The notes beneath the pieces are model-generated. The model made no database searches. It was not told the origin of the DNA and saw only the letters and a program-made list of their open reading frames with translations. Shown in pieces: positions 7,090-15,756 of a stretch of 64,000 bases of DNA (its first letter is position 1; every line of letters begins with the position of its first letter). A program made the position numbers and the translations under genes. The stretch comes from Erysipelotrichaceae bacterium (lineage in GTDB: Bacteria > Bacillota_I > Bacilli_A > Erysipelotrichales > Erysipelotrichaceae), in contig JALENJ010000003.1 in the NCBI GenBank assembly GCA_022767445.1, positions 30,940 through 94,939 of the forward strand. The letters run 5' to 3'.

Positions 7090-10000
7090 ATGCCTAACTG
7101 GTTATATGAAAGAATGGTAGATAATCCAGCTGTACTGATGTTGGATAAAACAAAGTCACCAATTCCTGCCACATCTTATATACAGGAAGCGTTGATCATC
7201 GCCACTTCATTTCGTAAGAAACCAAGGTCTATCTTAGTTATCAAACAGAATCTATACACAGCACAGCGCTTATATGAAAGAGTATCCACATTGCTGGATG
7301 AAAGTGAGTGTGCTCTTTTTGGCGCGGATGAATCATTGCGTGTTGAAGCGATTGCTTCAAGTCCAGAACTAACAGCACAGAAAGTAGAGACGATGGCAGG
7401 ATTGCTTGAAAACCCAAATCAAGTGGTCATTACTTGTCCATCTGCTTTGTTAAGACAGTTACCATTCCCACAAGATTTTAAGGATGGATGTATCTCTATT
7501 CATACTGGGGATGATTTAGATATGAATACACTGAAACATAGCCTATTATCTGGTGGATATCAGAAGACATCTCATATTGATCAACCACTGACATTCGCAT
7601 CCAGAGGTGGAATTGTAGATGTATATTCCATCAATTATGATAATCCGATACGTATTGAATTCTTTGATACAGAAGTAGAGTCGATTCGTTTCTTTGATGT
7701 CGCAACACAAAAGACGATAGAGACTGTTGAGCATGTCAATATCATTCCTGCAAGTGATGTCATCTTTACAGATGCACAAATTGAAGAGATTAGCCAAAAA
7801 GCTAACGAGATTCTAACCAAAGAAAATAAACCAATCCTATCCAGTGAAATTGAATCCGATCTAATTGCACTACAAGCCAAAGCGTTTGAATCTCGAATGT
7901 ATACATATATGGCACTGTTATCCAAGAGTGCAGGTATATGGGATTACATGGAACAACCAACATTCATCTTCAGTGATGAACAGATGATATTAGACTCCGC
8001 AAAGAAACTAAACGAAGAGACGATCACCTACATTCAAGAGATGGTCCAAGAAGAGAAGATGTTACCGAAGTTTGCGGTATGGCATGATATTCATCAGATA
8101 TCCAAGTATGGTAAAAAAGTAGTATCTGATCCATTCGCAGAGAATTTATCAAATATCGAAGAACTTCATTTACCAAATGAAACACTAGAAACAAAGTTAT
8201 CCTTAATTCAAGAACCTCTTAAGGCAATTCTTGCCTTATCAGAAAAAGAAGTATCCATTGTTATGGATAAGTGTATCGAGATGAAGATGCCTTACCATCT
8301 TCTATTAGAAGATGGCCAACCAATGGAAGGCATTAATATCTGTACACAACCATTTGCCCAAGGATTTTATCTTGTAGAAGAGGGACTCAAAGTATATACC
8401 GCTGCAGAGATATTTGCTTATCACCATCATCGTGGAAGATATGAAAACAAGTTCCGTAATGCGGAAGTCATTCATACCTATGATGAACTGGAACCAGGTG
8501 ATTATGTTGTCCATGCCCAATATGGAGTAGGACAATACATCTGTATCGAAACCAGAGAAATTCAGAAAGTAAAGAGAGACTTTTTAAAGATCATCTATCG
8601 TGGCAATACTGAGCTACTTGTCCCACTTGAGCAATTCCGCCTTGTACGTAAGTTTGTCTCAAGGGAAGGCGTTGTACCAAGACTGAATAAACTTGGTTCA
8701 GGGGATTGGGAAAAGACCAAACAGAGATTACAATCCAATGTTGAAGATATTGCGGAGCGTTTAATTACTTTGTATGCCAATCGTAAACAGAGTATTGGAT
8801 ATGCATTTTCTAAGGATAATGAGATGACAAAGAAATTCGAGAATTCCTTTGCGTTTGATTTAACACCAGACCAAGAAAAAGCAGTCCAAGAAATTAAACA
8901 GGATATGGAAAGTGATAAACCAATGGACCGTTTGGTCTGTGGAGATGTTGGTTTTGGTAAGACTGAAGTATCCATACGAGCATCTTTTAAAGCAGTATGT
9001 GACAACAAACAAGTTGCCGTATTATGTCCAACAACAATCCTTGCGGAACAACACTTCCATACATTCCAAAGTCGATATAAAGAATTCCCAGTTACAGTAA
9101 AAGTACTGAACCGTTTTGTATCACCAAACGAACAAAAACAAGTACTACAAGAACTACAAGAGGGTAAGATTGATATCATCGTTGGAACACATCGCTTATT
9201 ATCCAAAGATGTAAAATTCCATGATTTAGGTTTATTGGTAGTCGATGAGGAACAACGCTTTGGCGTAGAACATAAAGAAAAGATCAAAGAGTTAAAGAAT
9301 GGTGTTGATGTATTATCACTCAGCGCAACACCAATCCCTAGAACATTACAGATGTCCTTAATTGGTATTCGTTCATTATCCCTACTAGAGACACCACCAC
9401 TGAATCGCTATAGTGTTCAAACATATGTCGTTGAAAAAGATAAGAATCTCATCAAAGATGCGATTCAAAAAGAACTATCACGTAATGGACAGGTGTTCTA
9501 TCTACATAACAACATTGAACAAATTTATAACATTGCCCGTACCATCCAAAATCTTATACCAGAAGCACGTGTGGGTATTGTGCATGGAAAACTAGGTAAA
9601 GAGGAAATCGAAGATATCATGCAAAGATTTACCGACAAAGAGTTGGATATCCTTGTATGTACAACCATTGTTGAAAATGGTATCGACATTCCAAACGTCA
9701 ATACGATACTTGTAGATAACGCACAAGACTTTGGTCTAGCACAGATTTACCAGATCAAGGGAAGAGTAGGACGTAGTGACCGTTTGGCATACGCATACCT
9801 GTTAGTACCACCAAGAAGACAACTATCCGAGATAGCCCAAAAGAGACTAACCGCAGTCAAAGAATTCGCAAGACTAGGTAGTGGCTATAAGATAGCGATG
9901 CGAGATCTAACCATTCGAGGAGCAGGAGATCTTCTTGGCGCAAACCAATCTGGATTTATCGACACCGTCGGCATTGATATGTATATAGAAATGCTAGAAG

Positions 10001-10497
10001 AAGCGATAAGAGCCAAACAAGAAGGACGGAAACAGGAAGATCTAACACCAAAACCAAAGTCCAATATCCAAACAACCAGCTATATTCCAGAAACCTTTGC
10101 GCCGGATGATTATGATAAGTTGGATATGTACCAAAAGATCGATGCGATTAAAGACGCAAAGAGTTTAGAATCCTATAAGAATGATGTCATTGACCAATAT
10201 GGAAAACTACCAAAAGAGGTCAATACACTATTCTTAAAGAAACAGTTGGATATCATGTTAGAAGATGAAATCGTGCAGAACTACCGTGAGGTAAAAGGCA
10301 TGAGTGAACTGACATTTTCACCACAGTATTCTCAACATGCGGATGGTATTAAACTCTTTGAAAGAATCACAAAGATCACAAAAGACGCAAAACTACGCTA
10401 TACAAATGGTAGTATTATTGTGACTTTACCAAAGAATGCACAGAATATTTCCCTGGTAATTAGAATCATAAAAGCCGCAAAGGAGTCAATCAAATGA
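7090..10497 (+). CDS. mfd: Transcription-repair coupling factor Mfd
   Basis: A 1135-residue ATP-driven DNA translocase that removes RNA polymerase stalled at lesions and recruits UvrA. In order: UvrB-like N-terminal domain (about 10-340), the RNA polymerase-interacting domain starting around PGDYVVHAQYGVGQY (about 470-540), the RecG-like helicase motor with Walker A GDVGFGKTEVS (about 615), DEEQRFG box (about 720), SATPIPRT, and the TRG region, then the C-terminal TRCF domain. All helicase motifs look intact and the length is normal. Its stop overlaps the rqcP start (ATGA). The normal 5' end could be a few codons longer, as the ribosome site suggests. Confidence 0.97.
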   Translation: MPNWLYERMVDNPAVLMLDKTKSPIPATSYIQEALIIATSFRKKPRSILVIKQNLYTAQRLYERVSTLLDESECALFGADESLRVEAIASSPELTAQKVETMAGLLENPNQVVITCPSALLRQLPFPQDFKDGCISIHTGDDLDMNTLKHSLLSGGYQKTSHIDQPLTFASRGGIVDVYSINYDNPIRIEFFDTEVESIRFFDVATQKTIETVEHVNIIPASDVIFTDAQIEEISQKANEILTKENKPILSSEIESDLIALQAKAFESRMYTYMALLSKSAGIWDYMEQPTFIFSDEQMILDSAKKLNEETITYIQEMVQEEKMLPKFAVWHDIHQISKYGKKVVSDPFAENLSNIEELHLPNETLETKLSLIQEPLKAILALSEKEVSIVMDKCIEMKMPYHLLLEDGQPMEGINICTQPFAQGFYLVEEGLKVYTAAEIFAYHHHRGRYENKFRNAEVIHTYDELEPGDYVVHAQYGVGQYICIETREIQKVKRDFLKIIYRGNTELLVPLEQFRLVRKFVSREGVVPRLNKLGSGDWEKTKQRLQSNVEDIAERLITLYANRKQSIGYAFSKDNEMTKKFENSFAFDLTPDQEKAVQEIKQDMESDKPMDRLVCGDVGFGKTEVSIRASFKAVCDNKQVAVLCPTTILAEQHFHTFQSRYKEFPVTVKVLNRFVSPNEQKQVLQELQEGKIDIIVGTHRLLSKDVKFHDLGLLVVDEEQRFGVEHKEKIKELKNGVDVLSLSATPIPRTLQMSLIGIRSLSLLETPPLNRYSVQTYVVEKDKNLIKDAIQKELSRNGQVFYLHNNIEQIYNIARTIQNLIPEARVGIVHGKLGKEEIEDIMQRFTDKELDILVCTTIVENGIDIPNVNTILVDNAQDFGLAQIYQIKGRVGRSDRLAYAYLLVPPRRQLSEIAQKRLTAVKEFARLGSGYKIAMRDLTIRGAGDLLGANQSGFIDTVGIDMYIEMLEEAIRAKQEGRKQEDLTPKPKSNIQTTSYIPETFAPDDYDKLDMYQKIDAIKDAKSLESYKNDVIDQYGKLPKEVNTLFLKKQLDIMLEDEIVQNYREVKGMSELTFSPQYSQHADGIKLFERITKITKDAKLRYTNGSIIVTLPKNAQNISLVIRIIKAAKESIK

Positions 10498-10775
10498 GAA
10501 TTGATAAATTTTTAAAAGTATCACGTATACTCAAAAGAAGAACAATCTCAAAAGAGTTAGCAATCAACCAGCGTATTGAAATGAATGGACGTGTTGTAAA
10601 ACCGGCACATGAAGTATTGGCTGGAGATATCGTTTCGATCACATTCGGCAATCGCAAGTTGACGATACGTGTATTGTCTGTTGAAGATGTTAAAAAGAAG
10701 AAGGATGCGTCCAGTTTATACGAGATTGTATCAGAAGAGAAAATCACACCTACTCTTGAAGAACAGAGCGAATAG
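10494..10775 (+). CDS. rqcP: S4-domain RNA-binding protein RqcP (Hsp15/YabO family)
   Basis: A 93-residue S4 RNA-binding protein. It opens MRIDKFLKVSRILKRRTISK and keeps the loop INQRIEMNGRVVKPAHEV, typical of RqcP/YabO. In Bacillus, RqcP works with RqcH in adding alanine tails to nascent chains on stalled 50S subunits. Placement between mfd and divIC matches the Bacillus yabO-divIC order. It starts inside the mfd stop (ATGA overlap). Confidence 0.9.
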   Translation: MRIDKFLKVSRILKRRTISKELAINQRIEMNGRVVKPAHEVLAGDIVSITFGNRKLTIRVLSVEDVKKKKDASSLYEIVSEEKITPTLEEQSE

Positions 10776-10801
10776 TGATATAAAAACAATACGAGGATAA
10801 A

Positions 10802-11107
10802 ATGGCAAAGAAGAGAAAGAAGAAATTAAATTCCCGTTTTGTGGGATTGATATTTATGGGTGTCGCTCTAGCAATGTTGTTGGTTGTGGGTAGAGAAGTG
10901 ATGACTACGCTTCGATTACGTGCACAGATGGCTGAAGCGAAAGCTGAACTTGCAAAGATGCAAGAAGAGAATGAGATGTTAGTACAGGAGAAAGCAAAAC
11001 TTCAAGATCCAGATTATGTTGAAAGTTATGCTCGTTCTAACTATATGTTCTCTAAAGATGGTGAGCAGATATTTTTCTTACCTGATAAAAAAGATACAGA
11101 TAAATAA
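10802..11107 (+). CDS. divIC: Septum formation initiator DivIC (FtsB-like)
   Basis: A 101-residue bitopic division protein. A basic cytoplasmic tail (MAKKRKKKLNSR), one membrane helix (about 14-33), then an extracytoplasmic coiled coil (LRAQMAEAKAELAKMQEENE) and the conserved DPDYVESYARSNYMFSKDGE segment seen in DivIC/FtsB. It forms the FtsL-DivIC-DivIB complex at the septum. It follows rqcP by 26 bases. The usual downstream tilS-hpt-ftsH genes are missing here and replaced by an IS island. Confidence 0.93.
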   Translation: MAKKRKKKLNSRFVGLIFMGVALAMLLVVGREVMTTLRLRAQMAEAKAELAKMQEENEMLVQEKAKLQDPDYVESYARSNYMFSKDGEQIFFLPDKKDTDK

Positions 11108-11203
11108 TGTATTTTAAAATCTATAATCTCCAAACACTTTGGGGGGCTAAGCTAAGTTGATAAGAACGCTAGATATGAAATCTAGTGTTCTTTTTAGGTT
11201 GCT

Positions 11204-11520
11204 TTATATAGGATCCTCATACTTTTCCATCTTAATGAATCTTGTTCTATTCGTTTTGACACCAGCTCTAGATGTTTTAAGAGAAGTACGATACTTCCAT
11301 TCTGCTTTGATAGCACTATACCGAAACTTATTAAAGTGACATGTCAAGTAGTTTGTGCAGCTATTACAAACACCAGGATAGTGATCCCTTCTATTGCATG
11401 TGAAAGGGACGTAATCGATACAAGAGGTTGCACACTGTTGGTCAAGTTTACGATGATTTTTGATGAATCTTCTTCGTAGTCATAATATTGTCCTCCAACT
11501 TTTCGTCCGCATGCCCTACC
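11204..11520 (-). pseudogene. IS30-family transposase, N-terminal fragment
   Basis: The minus strand encodes RKLDQQCATSCIDYVPFTC, then HYPGVCNSCTNYLTCHFNKF and SAIKAEWKYRTSLKTSRAGV, ending EKYEDPI and a stop. The spacing of cysteines (C-x3-4-C, then VCNxC-x5-C), the A-x3-Y segment and the SRxG-V/I motif follow the zinc-finger and linker part of IS30 transposases. The DDE catalytic half is missing and the upstream part is out of frame. Inactive. Confidence 0.75.
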
Positions 11521-11608
11521 CAGAAGTGGAATTTAATTTTTTAATTGAGAATGTAAATTTAATTACAGTCTAGTTTTTTTATCATAAATAGTACAATATA
11601 ATCGTAGA

Positions 11609-11689
11609 AGAAATGTGGAAGGGATACATTTTATGAAAGCCAAACATATTCATAATTTATGTGTTTCAAGGTATAAGACAGGAATTTGA
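11609..11689 (+). repeat. Diverged repeat copy 2 carrying an 18-codon peptide ORF
   Basis: MKAKHIHNLCVSRYKTGI (11633-11689, stop TGA) aligns without gaps to the peptide at 3745-3801; 11 of 18 residues are the same, including the whole of the RYKTGI end. A GGAAGGG ribosome site precedes it, and TACAATATAAT upstream (about 11592-11602) could be a promoter. Both copies lie in IS debris and both precede a small membrane or lipoprotein ORF. Confidence 0.6.
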
Positions 11690-11747
11690 ATGTTTTCACT
11701 ATTCTGATATTATTACAACTTTCAAATTGAAAGGATGGAGAAAATAT

Positions 11748-11861
11748 ATGTTAAAAAAGATAATTTCTGTTGTAATAGCGACTTTTATGCTTGCCTACAA
11801 TTTTTTGCAGAAGAAAATAGTTGGGCTATATTATGAAAGCTGGTTGGATCTTGTAAGATGA
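11748..11861 (+). CDS. Small hydrophobic peptide ORF
   Basis: A 37-residue ORF (MLKKIISVVIATFMLAYNFL at the N-terminus) with a good AAAGGATGG ribosome site 8 bases upstream. It has a single hydrophobic segment, like an uncleaved signal or a truncated exported peptide. Its stop overlaps the next ORF's start (ATGA at 11858-11861), suggesting coupled translation. It is not a family I recognise; it could be the broken start of a longer gene. Confidence 0.35.
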   Translation: MLKKIISVVIATFMLAYNFLQKKIVGLYYESWLDLVR

Positions 11862-12019
11862 AAAAATTTAGTTTATTTAGGATTGTATCCACCGTTGCGT
11901 ATATATTACTGAATTTGTATGTCATTTATAGACTAAAATTAAGTGAGGATGGAATAATGTATTTATTTATTCTAGCGGTAATATTTGTACTATCTTTCAT
12001 TAAAAGTAAAAAAAAATAA
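11858..12019 (+). CDS. Small two-helix membrane protein
   Basis: A 53-residue ORF, MKKFSLFRIVST..., with two membrane helices (about 8-24 and 33-49) joined by the turn RLKLSEDG, and a KSKKK tail. ATGA overlap with the 37-residue ORF upstream. Such short two-helix proteins occur among immunity proteins and toxin-antitoxin components, but nothing here identifies a role. Confidence 0.4.
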   Translation: MKKFSLFRIVSTVAYILLNLYVIYRLKLSEDGIMYLFILAVIFVLSFIKSKKK

Positions 12020-12040
12020 TATAATCTGCTAGTACTTTGT

Positions 12041-12256
12041 GGTCTCTAAACACTTTGTGGGACTAACCTAAAATTGATAAGAAAGATAGGTATGAATTTC
12101 ATTTATAGGCTATGTCTTAATCATTTAGAATACCTAATCATCATCAAAAAACATGACAATCACTTAGGTAAAACAAACGAAAAAAGGGATGATCTTCAAT
12201 TGAAGATCATCCCAGTATATTTATGAATAACACGGTCCCCCAAAGTTTTGGAGATT
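12041..12256. mobile_element. Short (216 bp) MITE-like element with IS30-type ends
   Basis: The left end GTCTCTAAACACTTTGTGGG and right end CCCCCAAAGTTTTGGAGATT are imperfect inverted repeats of each other and of the element end at 11125. There is no coding capacity between them, but the element carries the perfect hairpin at 12186-12213. It looks like a non-autonomous derivative that has provided a terminator for the adjacent amidase operon. Confidence 0.55.
12186..12213 (-). terminator. Terminator after the amidase gene, inside the MITE-like element
   Basis: A perfect 28-base palindrome (GGGATGATCTTCAA and its complement), followed on the minus strand by TTTTTTCG, about 50 bases past the amidase stop. 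Confidence 0.75.
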
Positions 12257-12263
12257 CAGGTTT

Positions 12264-12851
12264 TCATTTTGTTGTGAAATAAGCCTTTTTAATCATGCAT
12301 GAATGAACATCCTTACGGAATTGATCCATGGATAAACAAAATAGATTCCATAGATGTTCAGGGTCTTGGTGATCACTAGCCAAAGATCTTAGGTGTCCTT
12401 CATGATGACTGATAATTACACCATCCTCTAAAGGATCTAGATGATAGGTATTACATAGGTAAGCAAATAGTTCTACTGCACTTTGGTATGTACGAAGTAT
12501 AACGGATTTACTTTGTAGTAATTCATCAGTAACAATAACGTTAAAGTCTGTATCATATTGCACAGTATCTGGTTCACACATCTCTACAGAGATATGTGTA
12601 TTGTTTGCTTTACCACCACAGTGCCATGCACGATGATTCCATGGTAGTGTTTGGTAGACATCACCAGTCAAACCATCTATGAATGCATGTACGCATGCTC
12701 GATCAAATGTAGGTTGATTCCAGCTATCTAGATATATCTTTGGTGTGATGACTGGTTCTCCTACACTATGTAACATAATGCCTTGTACTTGGATGGTTTC
12801 ACCTTCTTGGTAACATGCACTATGTTCTAATATAGCAGGTATAATACGCAT
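12264..12851 (-). CDS. N-acetylmuramoyl-L-alanine amidase (Amidase_2/PGRP fold)
   Basis: A 195-residue zinc amidase of the T7-lysozyme/PGRP type that cuts between N-acetylmuramic acid and L-alanine. Visible motifs: GIMLHSVGEP with the first zinc His, WHCGGKANNTHISVEMCEP at the core, and IISHHEGHLRSLASDHQDPEHLW with the second His and the D/H-D-P ligand region. There is no signal peptide, so it acts in the cytoplasm (cell wall recycling) or leaves by lysis, or it is a prophage-type endolysin remnant. It lies 1 base after the 5'-nucleotidase stop, clearly in one operon. Confidence 0.85.
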   Translation of the reverse strand: MRIIPAILEHSACYQEGETIQVQGIMLHSVGEPVITPKIYLDSWNQPTFDRACVHAFIDGLTGDVYQTLPWNHRAWHCGGKANNTHISVEMCEPDTVQYDTDFNVIVTDELLQSKSVILRTYQSAVELFAYLCNTYHLDPLEDGVIISHHEGHLRSLASDHQDPEHLWNLFCLSMDQFRKDVHSCMIKKAYFTTK

Positions 12852-12852
12852 A

Positions 12853-14373
12853 TTACTTGATTACCGTGATGTTGTTTACAGGTTCAAATTGAATGACTTT
12901 GTGTTCTTGAATATAGTTAGCAAGTAATTCTACCATGCTAGAAAGGTCAGTAGAAACAACAGGAGCTTCTTTGATCATGTTGTAGTTACCACCACCTGCA
13001 GCACGATAGTTATTCATCGCAATTGTAAACTCCATATCATCCGTTACGTCTTGTCCTTGATATTGTAGGGAGGTAATACGTGAACCTACAGAGTTGGATA
13101 CTTTGATTGTGTAGCTAATGCCATCCACCATATCATAGTTATAGTGTTGTGGTTTTGGCCAATCGTAGGATGGGTTTACAATGATGTTTTCATTGCGTAT
13201 CATCCAAAACTCTGCTGTCTTTTCCAAATACTCTTTTAGTATCTTACCGGTTATCTTCTTTACAACAGTCGTATTTGGATAAACATAAGTACTCACCAAG
13301 TCTCTCATTGTGATATTACTTGCAAAACCAGTCGCTCCTAAGAAGAGGGCATTCGCACTTAAATCAGCACCTGTCTTTTCCATCTGTACTTTATTGAGGA
13401 AGGTGATGACCTGAGACTTGTGTAATCTCGCATCGAATTCATCGCTGACTCTCATATCGACCTGACTCGTACCTAGAGTTGTATCTAACCAAGTTTGACA
13501 TGTGTCTTCTTCTTTTTGAAGTAAGGACATCATATCTTCATCTGGATCAATATCTGCCTTTAAGATACGTGGTTCAATTGTATTGTTATCTGGAAAGATA
13601 TCAATACATGCAAGCTCTGCACCATTAGCAGCTGTTTGTGTGTAGTAGGTATCATACAACTTACCAGCCTCTGTACGATGTTGATGACCAGAAATCATAA
13701 CATCAATTCCACGGATATTTTTTAGGATACGATAACCTTCATTTTCACCCGTATCTTCCTCAGTCAATCTACCATTCACTAAATCACGCTCAAAACCACC
13801 ATGATACATACAGATAATATAATCAGGATTCTCCAAACGCTTTAATAACTTCACAGTTGCCTCAGCAGTTAGATACGCATCGATAAAACGCATATGTTTG
13901 ATATGAGACTTCTGTTCCCAATGAGGAATATATTGTGTAACCAAACCGAATATCGCAATCTTCTTGCCAGCTACCTTGCGAATGACATAGTTAGGTCCAA
14001 AAGGAGCACCATGGTAATGGAAATTAGAAGTAATGCATGGAGCACCTACATTTTGAATATGTGTCATCAAGGCTTCTTCACCATAATTGAAATCATGATT
14101 ACCTACATTGATATAATCATATTTCAAATCAGCCATAGCTTTTGTGATAGGACTAATTTCATCAGGAGTTGTAGAGAAGTGATGATACATCAAAGGAGAA
14201 CCTTCCAACATATCGCCATTATCTAACACAAGCGTATTTTCATCCCTAAGGATATTCACTAAACTTTTAATCTTTGCAAGACCAATATCCTTTTTGGAAT
14301 GATCAGCGTAACTATATGGGTAGATATACCCATGCACATCGGAAGTAGCTAAAATACGAATTCTATCACTCAT
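12853..14373 (-). CDS. 5'-nucleotidase / 2',3'-cyclic phosphodiesterase family metallophosphatase
   Basis: A 506-residue two-domain enzyme. The N-terminal metallophosphatase (about 5-270) has the metal motifs TSDVHGYIYP, LDNGDMLEG, NVGNHDFNYGEE and SGHQHR. The C-terminal 5_nucleotid_C domain (about 310-480) has the conserved YVYPNTTVVKKITG and NYRAAGGGNYNM. Unlike UshA it has no signal peptide or anchor, so it is probably cytosolic, hydrolysing nucleotides or cyclic nucleotides. It heads an operon with the amidase. Confidence 0.9.
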   Translation of the reverse strand: MSDRIRILATSDVHGYIYPYSYADHSKKDIGLAKIKSLVNILRDENTLVLDNGDMLEGSPLMYHHFSTTPDEISPITKAMADLKYDYINVGNHDFNYGEEALMTHIQNVGAPCITSNFHYHGAPFGPNYVIRKVAGKKIAIFGLVTQYIPHWEQKSHIKHMRFIDAYLTAEATVKLLKRLENPDYIICMYHGGFERDLVNGRLTEEDTGENEGYRILKNIRGIDVMISGHQHRTEAGKLYDTYYTQTAANGAELACIDIFPDNNTIEPRILKADIDPDEDMMSLLQKEEDTCQTWLDTTLGTSQVDMRVSDEFDARLHKSQVITFLNKVQMEKTGADLSANALFLGATGFASNITMRDLVSTYVYPNTTVVKKITGKILKEYLEKTAEFWMIRNENIIVNPSYDWPKPQHYNYDMVDGISYTIKVSNSVGSRITSLQYQGQDVTDDMEFTIAMNNYRAAGGGNYNMIKEAPVVSTDLSSMVELLANYIQEHKVIQFEPVNNITVIK

Positions 14374-14463
14374 AAAACATCCTCATTTCTATCACTTAAA
14401 TGCTTAACTATTCTATCATAAGTTGTATATAAAATCAGAAAGAGTAGTCCTTCTATATCAGAG

Positions 14464-14808
14464 CTAATTTTCCATGGATATCGTAATCACACCAACAAGT
14501 GTGTATAGCAGACTACCTATGATGATCAAAGCCACAAGATATGGAAACCATCATGGCATGTAGTATCTAAGTAACCCCAGTGAAAAAAATCCAAATCCAA
14601 TGCCACGAGCCCCTAAGGCAAACAATGTGCTGAGTTTCTTGGTATAGTCGCTAATACCATTTTCATCATCATTGCGATTGAAGATGTTAAAGAATCCTAA
14701 TCCATGTCCTGACAACCAAATGATGGATATCAATTCAAAGACAACAAATAGGATGATAAAAAACCAATTGATGTAAGAGATAAATGCTTGTATATTCATA
14801 ATCGCCAC
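14464..14808 (-). pseudogene. Small three-helix membrane protein interrupted by an in-frame TGA
   Basis: The ORF from ATG 14808 encodes two membrane helices (NWFFIILFVVFELISIIWL and a later GARGIGFGFFSLGLL) and stops at TGA 14551-14553 after RYYMP. Past that stop the same frame continues for 28 codons, WFPYLVALIIIGSLLYTLVG..., a clear third helix, to TAG at 14464. The stop is best explained as TGG to TGA, since PWWFPY would read naturally. TGA is a normal stop elsewhere in the window, so recoding is unlikely. Family unknown. The divergent phosphatase gene shares the promoter region. Confidence 0.65.
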
Positions 14809-14877
14809 ATCATAAACATGAATATTATAACACCTCAGGTAATTGATGATATGATATTGCAGAAGCGAGGAATATGT

Positions 14878-15642
14878 ATGCTAGAACAATTTCGTAAAAA
14901 GCTAAACTTCCGTGATCTTGGAGGATATCCAACCCAAGACGGCAAGAAAGTAAAAATGAATCTATTTTATCGTGGTGGGGCACCACTCTATATGAATATA
15001 AAAGAATTGGAAATACTGAGGGGATTGGGCCTTCGTACAGTACTTGATCTACGTACAACACAAGAGCGTTTGATGAAACCTGATCCATTTATTCCAAATG
15101 TGAAAGTTCTTGAACACAGTGGAACAGTCTCTCAAGGGGGCGAGGAAATCGATTTCTCACTTGAAGGTATGAGTCGTATTGGAGAAGGTGGTAAGCAACA
15201 ACTATCCATGTTGGAGAAGTATTATGCACGCATGCCATTTAACAATCAGGCATTCCAGGTGATGTTTCAGGAGATTATGATGAATCAAGTACCGATGTTT
15301 ATCCACTGTGCCAGTGGAAAAGATCGTACAGGTGTTGCGAGTATGTTAATCCTATTAGCCCTGGGTGTAGATAGAGATACTGTACTACAGGATTATCTGT
15401 TGACGAATGAATATCGCCAAGAACAAATCCAAAACAAATTATCGGAAGATGCGGATATCATCAAAGACTATCCAGAAAGAGAGATACTCGATCGTATGCT
15501 TACGGGAGTGAGTGAAAGAATTGGAAATGTAGTACTTGATGCGATATTCAATGAATATGGTAGTCTAGATGCTTACTTCGAAAATGAGTTTGGCTTAGAT
15601 GAAAATAAGCGTAAAGAACTAATCAACCTATATACAGAATAA
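14878..15642 (+). CDS. Tyrosine-protein phosphatase (Y_phosphatase3/LipA type)
   Basis: A 254-residue phosphatase. It opens with NFRDLGGYPTQDGKKVK, the usual N-terminal hallmark of this family, and carries the P-loop HCASGKDRTGVASML (Cys nucleophile and Arg of CX5R) around residues 142-156. These enzymes act on phosphotyrosine, phosphoserine or phosphoinositides. ATG 14878 is preferred over 14788 because GCGAGG is 7 bases upstream and the first 30 codons lack family similarity. Monocistronic. Confidence 0.88.
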   Translation: MLEQFRKKLNFRDLGGYPTQDGKKVKMNLFYRGGAPLYMNIKELEILRGLGLRTVLDLRTTQERLMKPDPFIPNVKVLEHSGTVSQGGEEIDFSLEGMSRIGEGGKQQLSMLEKYYARMPFNNQAFQVMFQEIMMNQVPMFIHCASGKDRTGVASMLILLALGVDRDTVLQDYLLTNEYRQEQIQNKLSEDADIIKDYPEREILDRMLTGVSERIGNVVLDAIFNEYGSLDAYFENEFGLDENKRKELINLYTE

Positions 15643-15730
15643 TAAGTAAAATTATGTCTTGAATATTAAATATAGTATGTATAGTGAACTTGTAAACCAA
15701 ATGCAGTGAAGACATATTGATATGAATAAA

Positions 15731-15756
15731 ACAGATGGAGAGTAATCTCCATCTGT
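15731..15756 (-). terminator. Terminator at the end of the phn operon
   Basis: ACAGATGGAGA-GTAA-TCTCCATCTGT. The stem reaches the second phnE stop codon, and A/T-rich sequence follows on the minus strand. Confidence 0.75.

Larger units (their letters stand above)
11125..12256 (-). mobile_element. Eroded IS30-like element(s) with related terminal inverted repeats
   Basis: The left end AATCTCCAAACACTTTGGGG (11125-) matches, inverted, the right end 12234-12256 (AATCTCCAAAACTTTGGGGG read on the minus strand). A third, same-orientation left-type end lies at 12041-12067. The span holds an IS30-like transposase fragment in the left third and two small plus-strand ORFs in the middle. The simplest reading is one decayed copy, about 1.1 kb between its ends, disrupted by later insertion or deletion, plus a short derivative at its right. 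Confidence 0.65.

Noticed and set aside
8595..9287. A 230-residue open frame on the minus strand inside mfd
   Set aside because: It is the antisense shadow of a long intact gene, with serine/cysteine-rich low-complexity content and no ribosome site or family motif.
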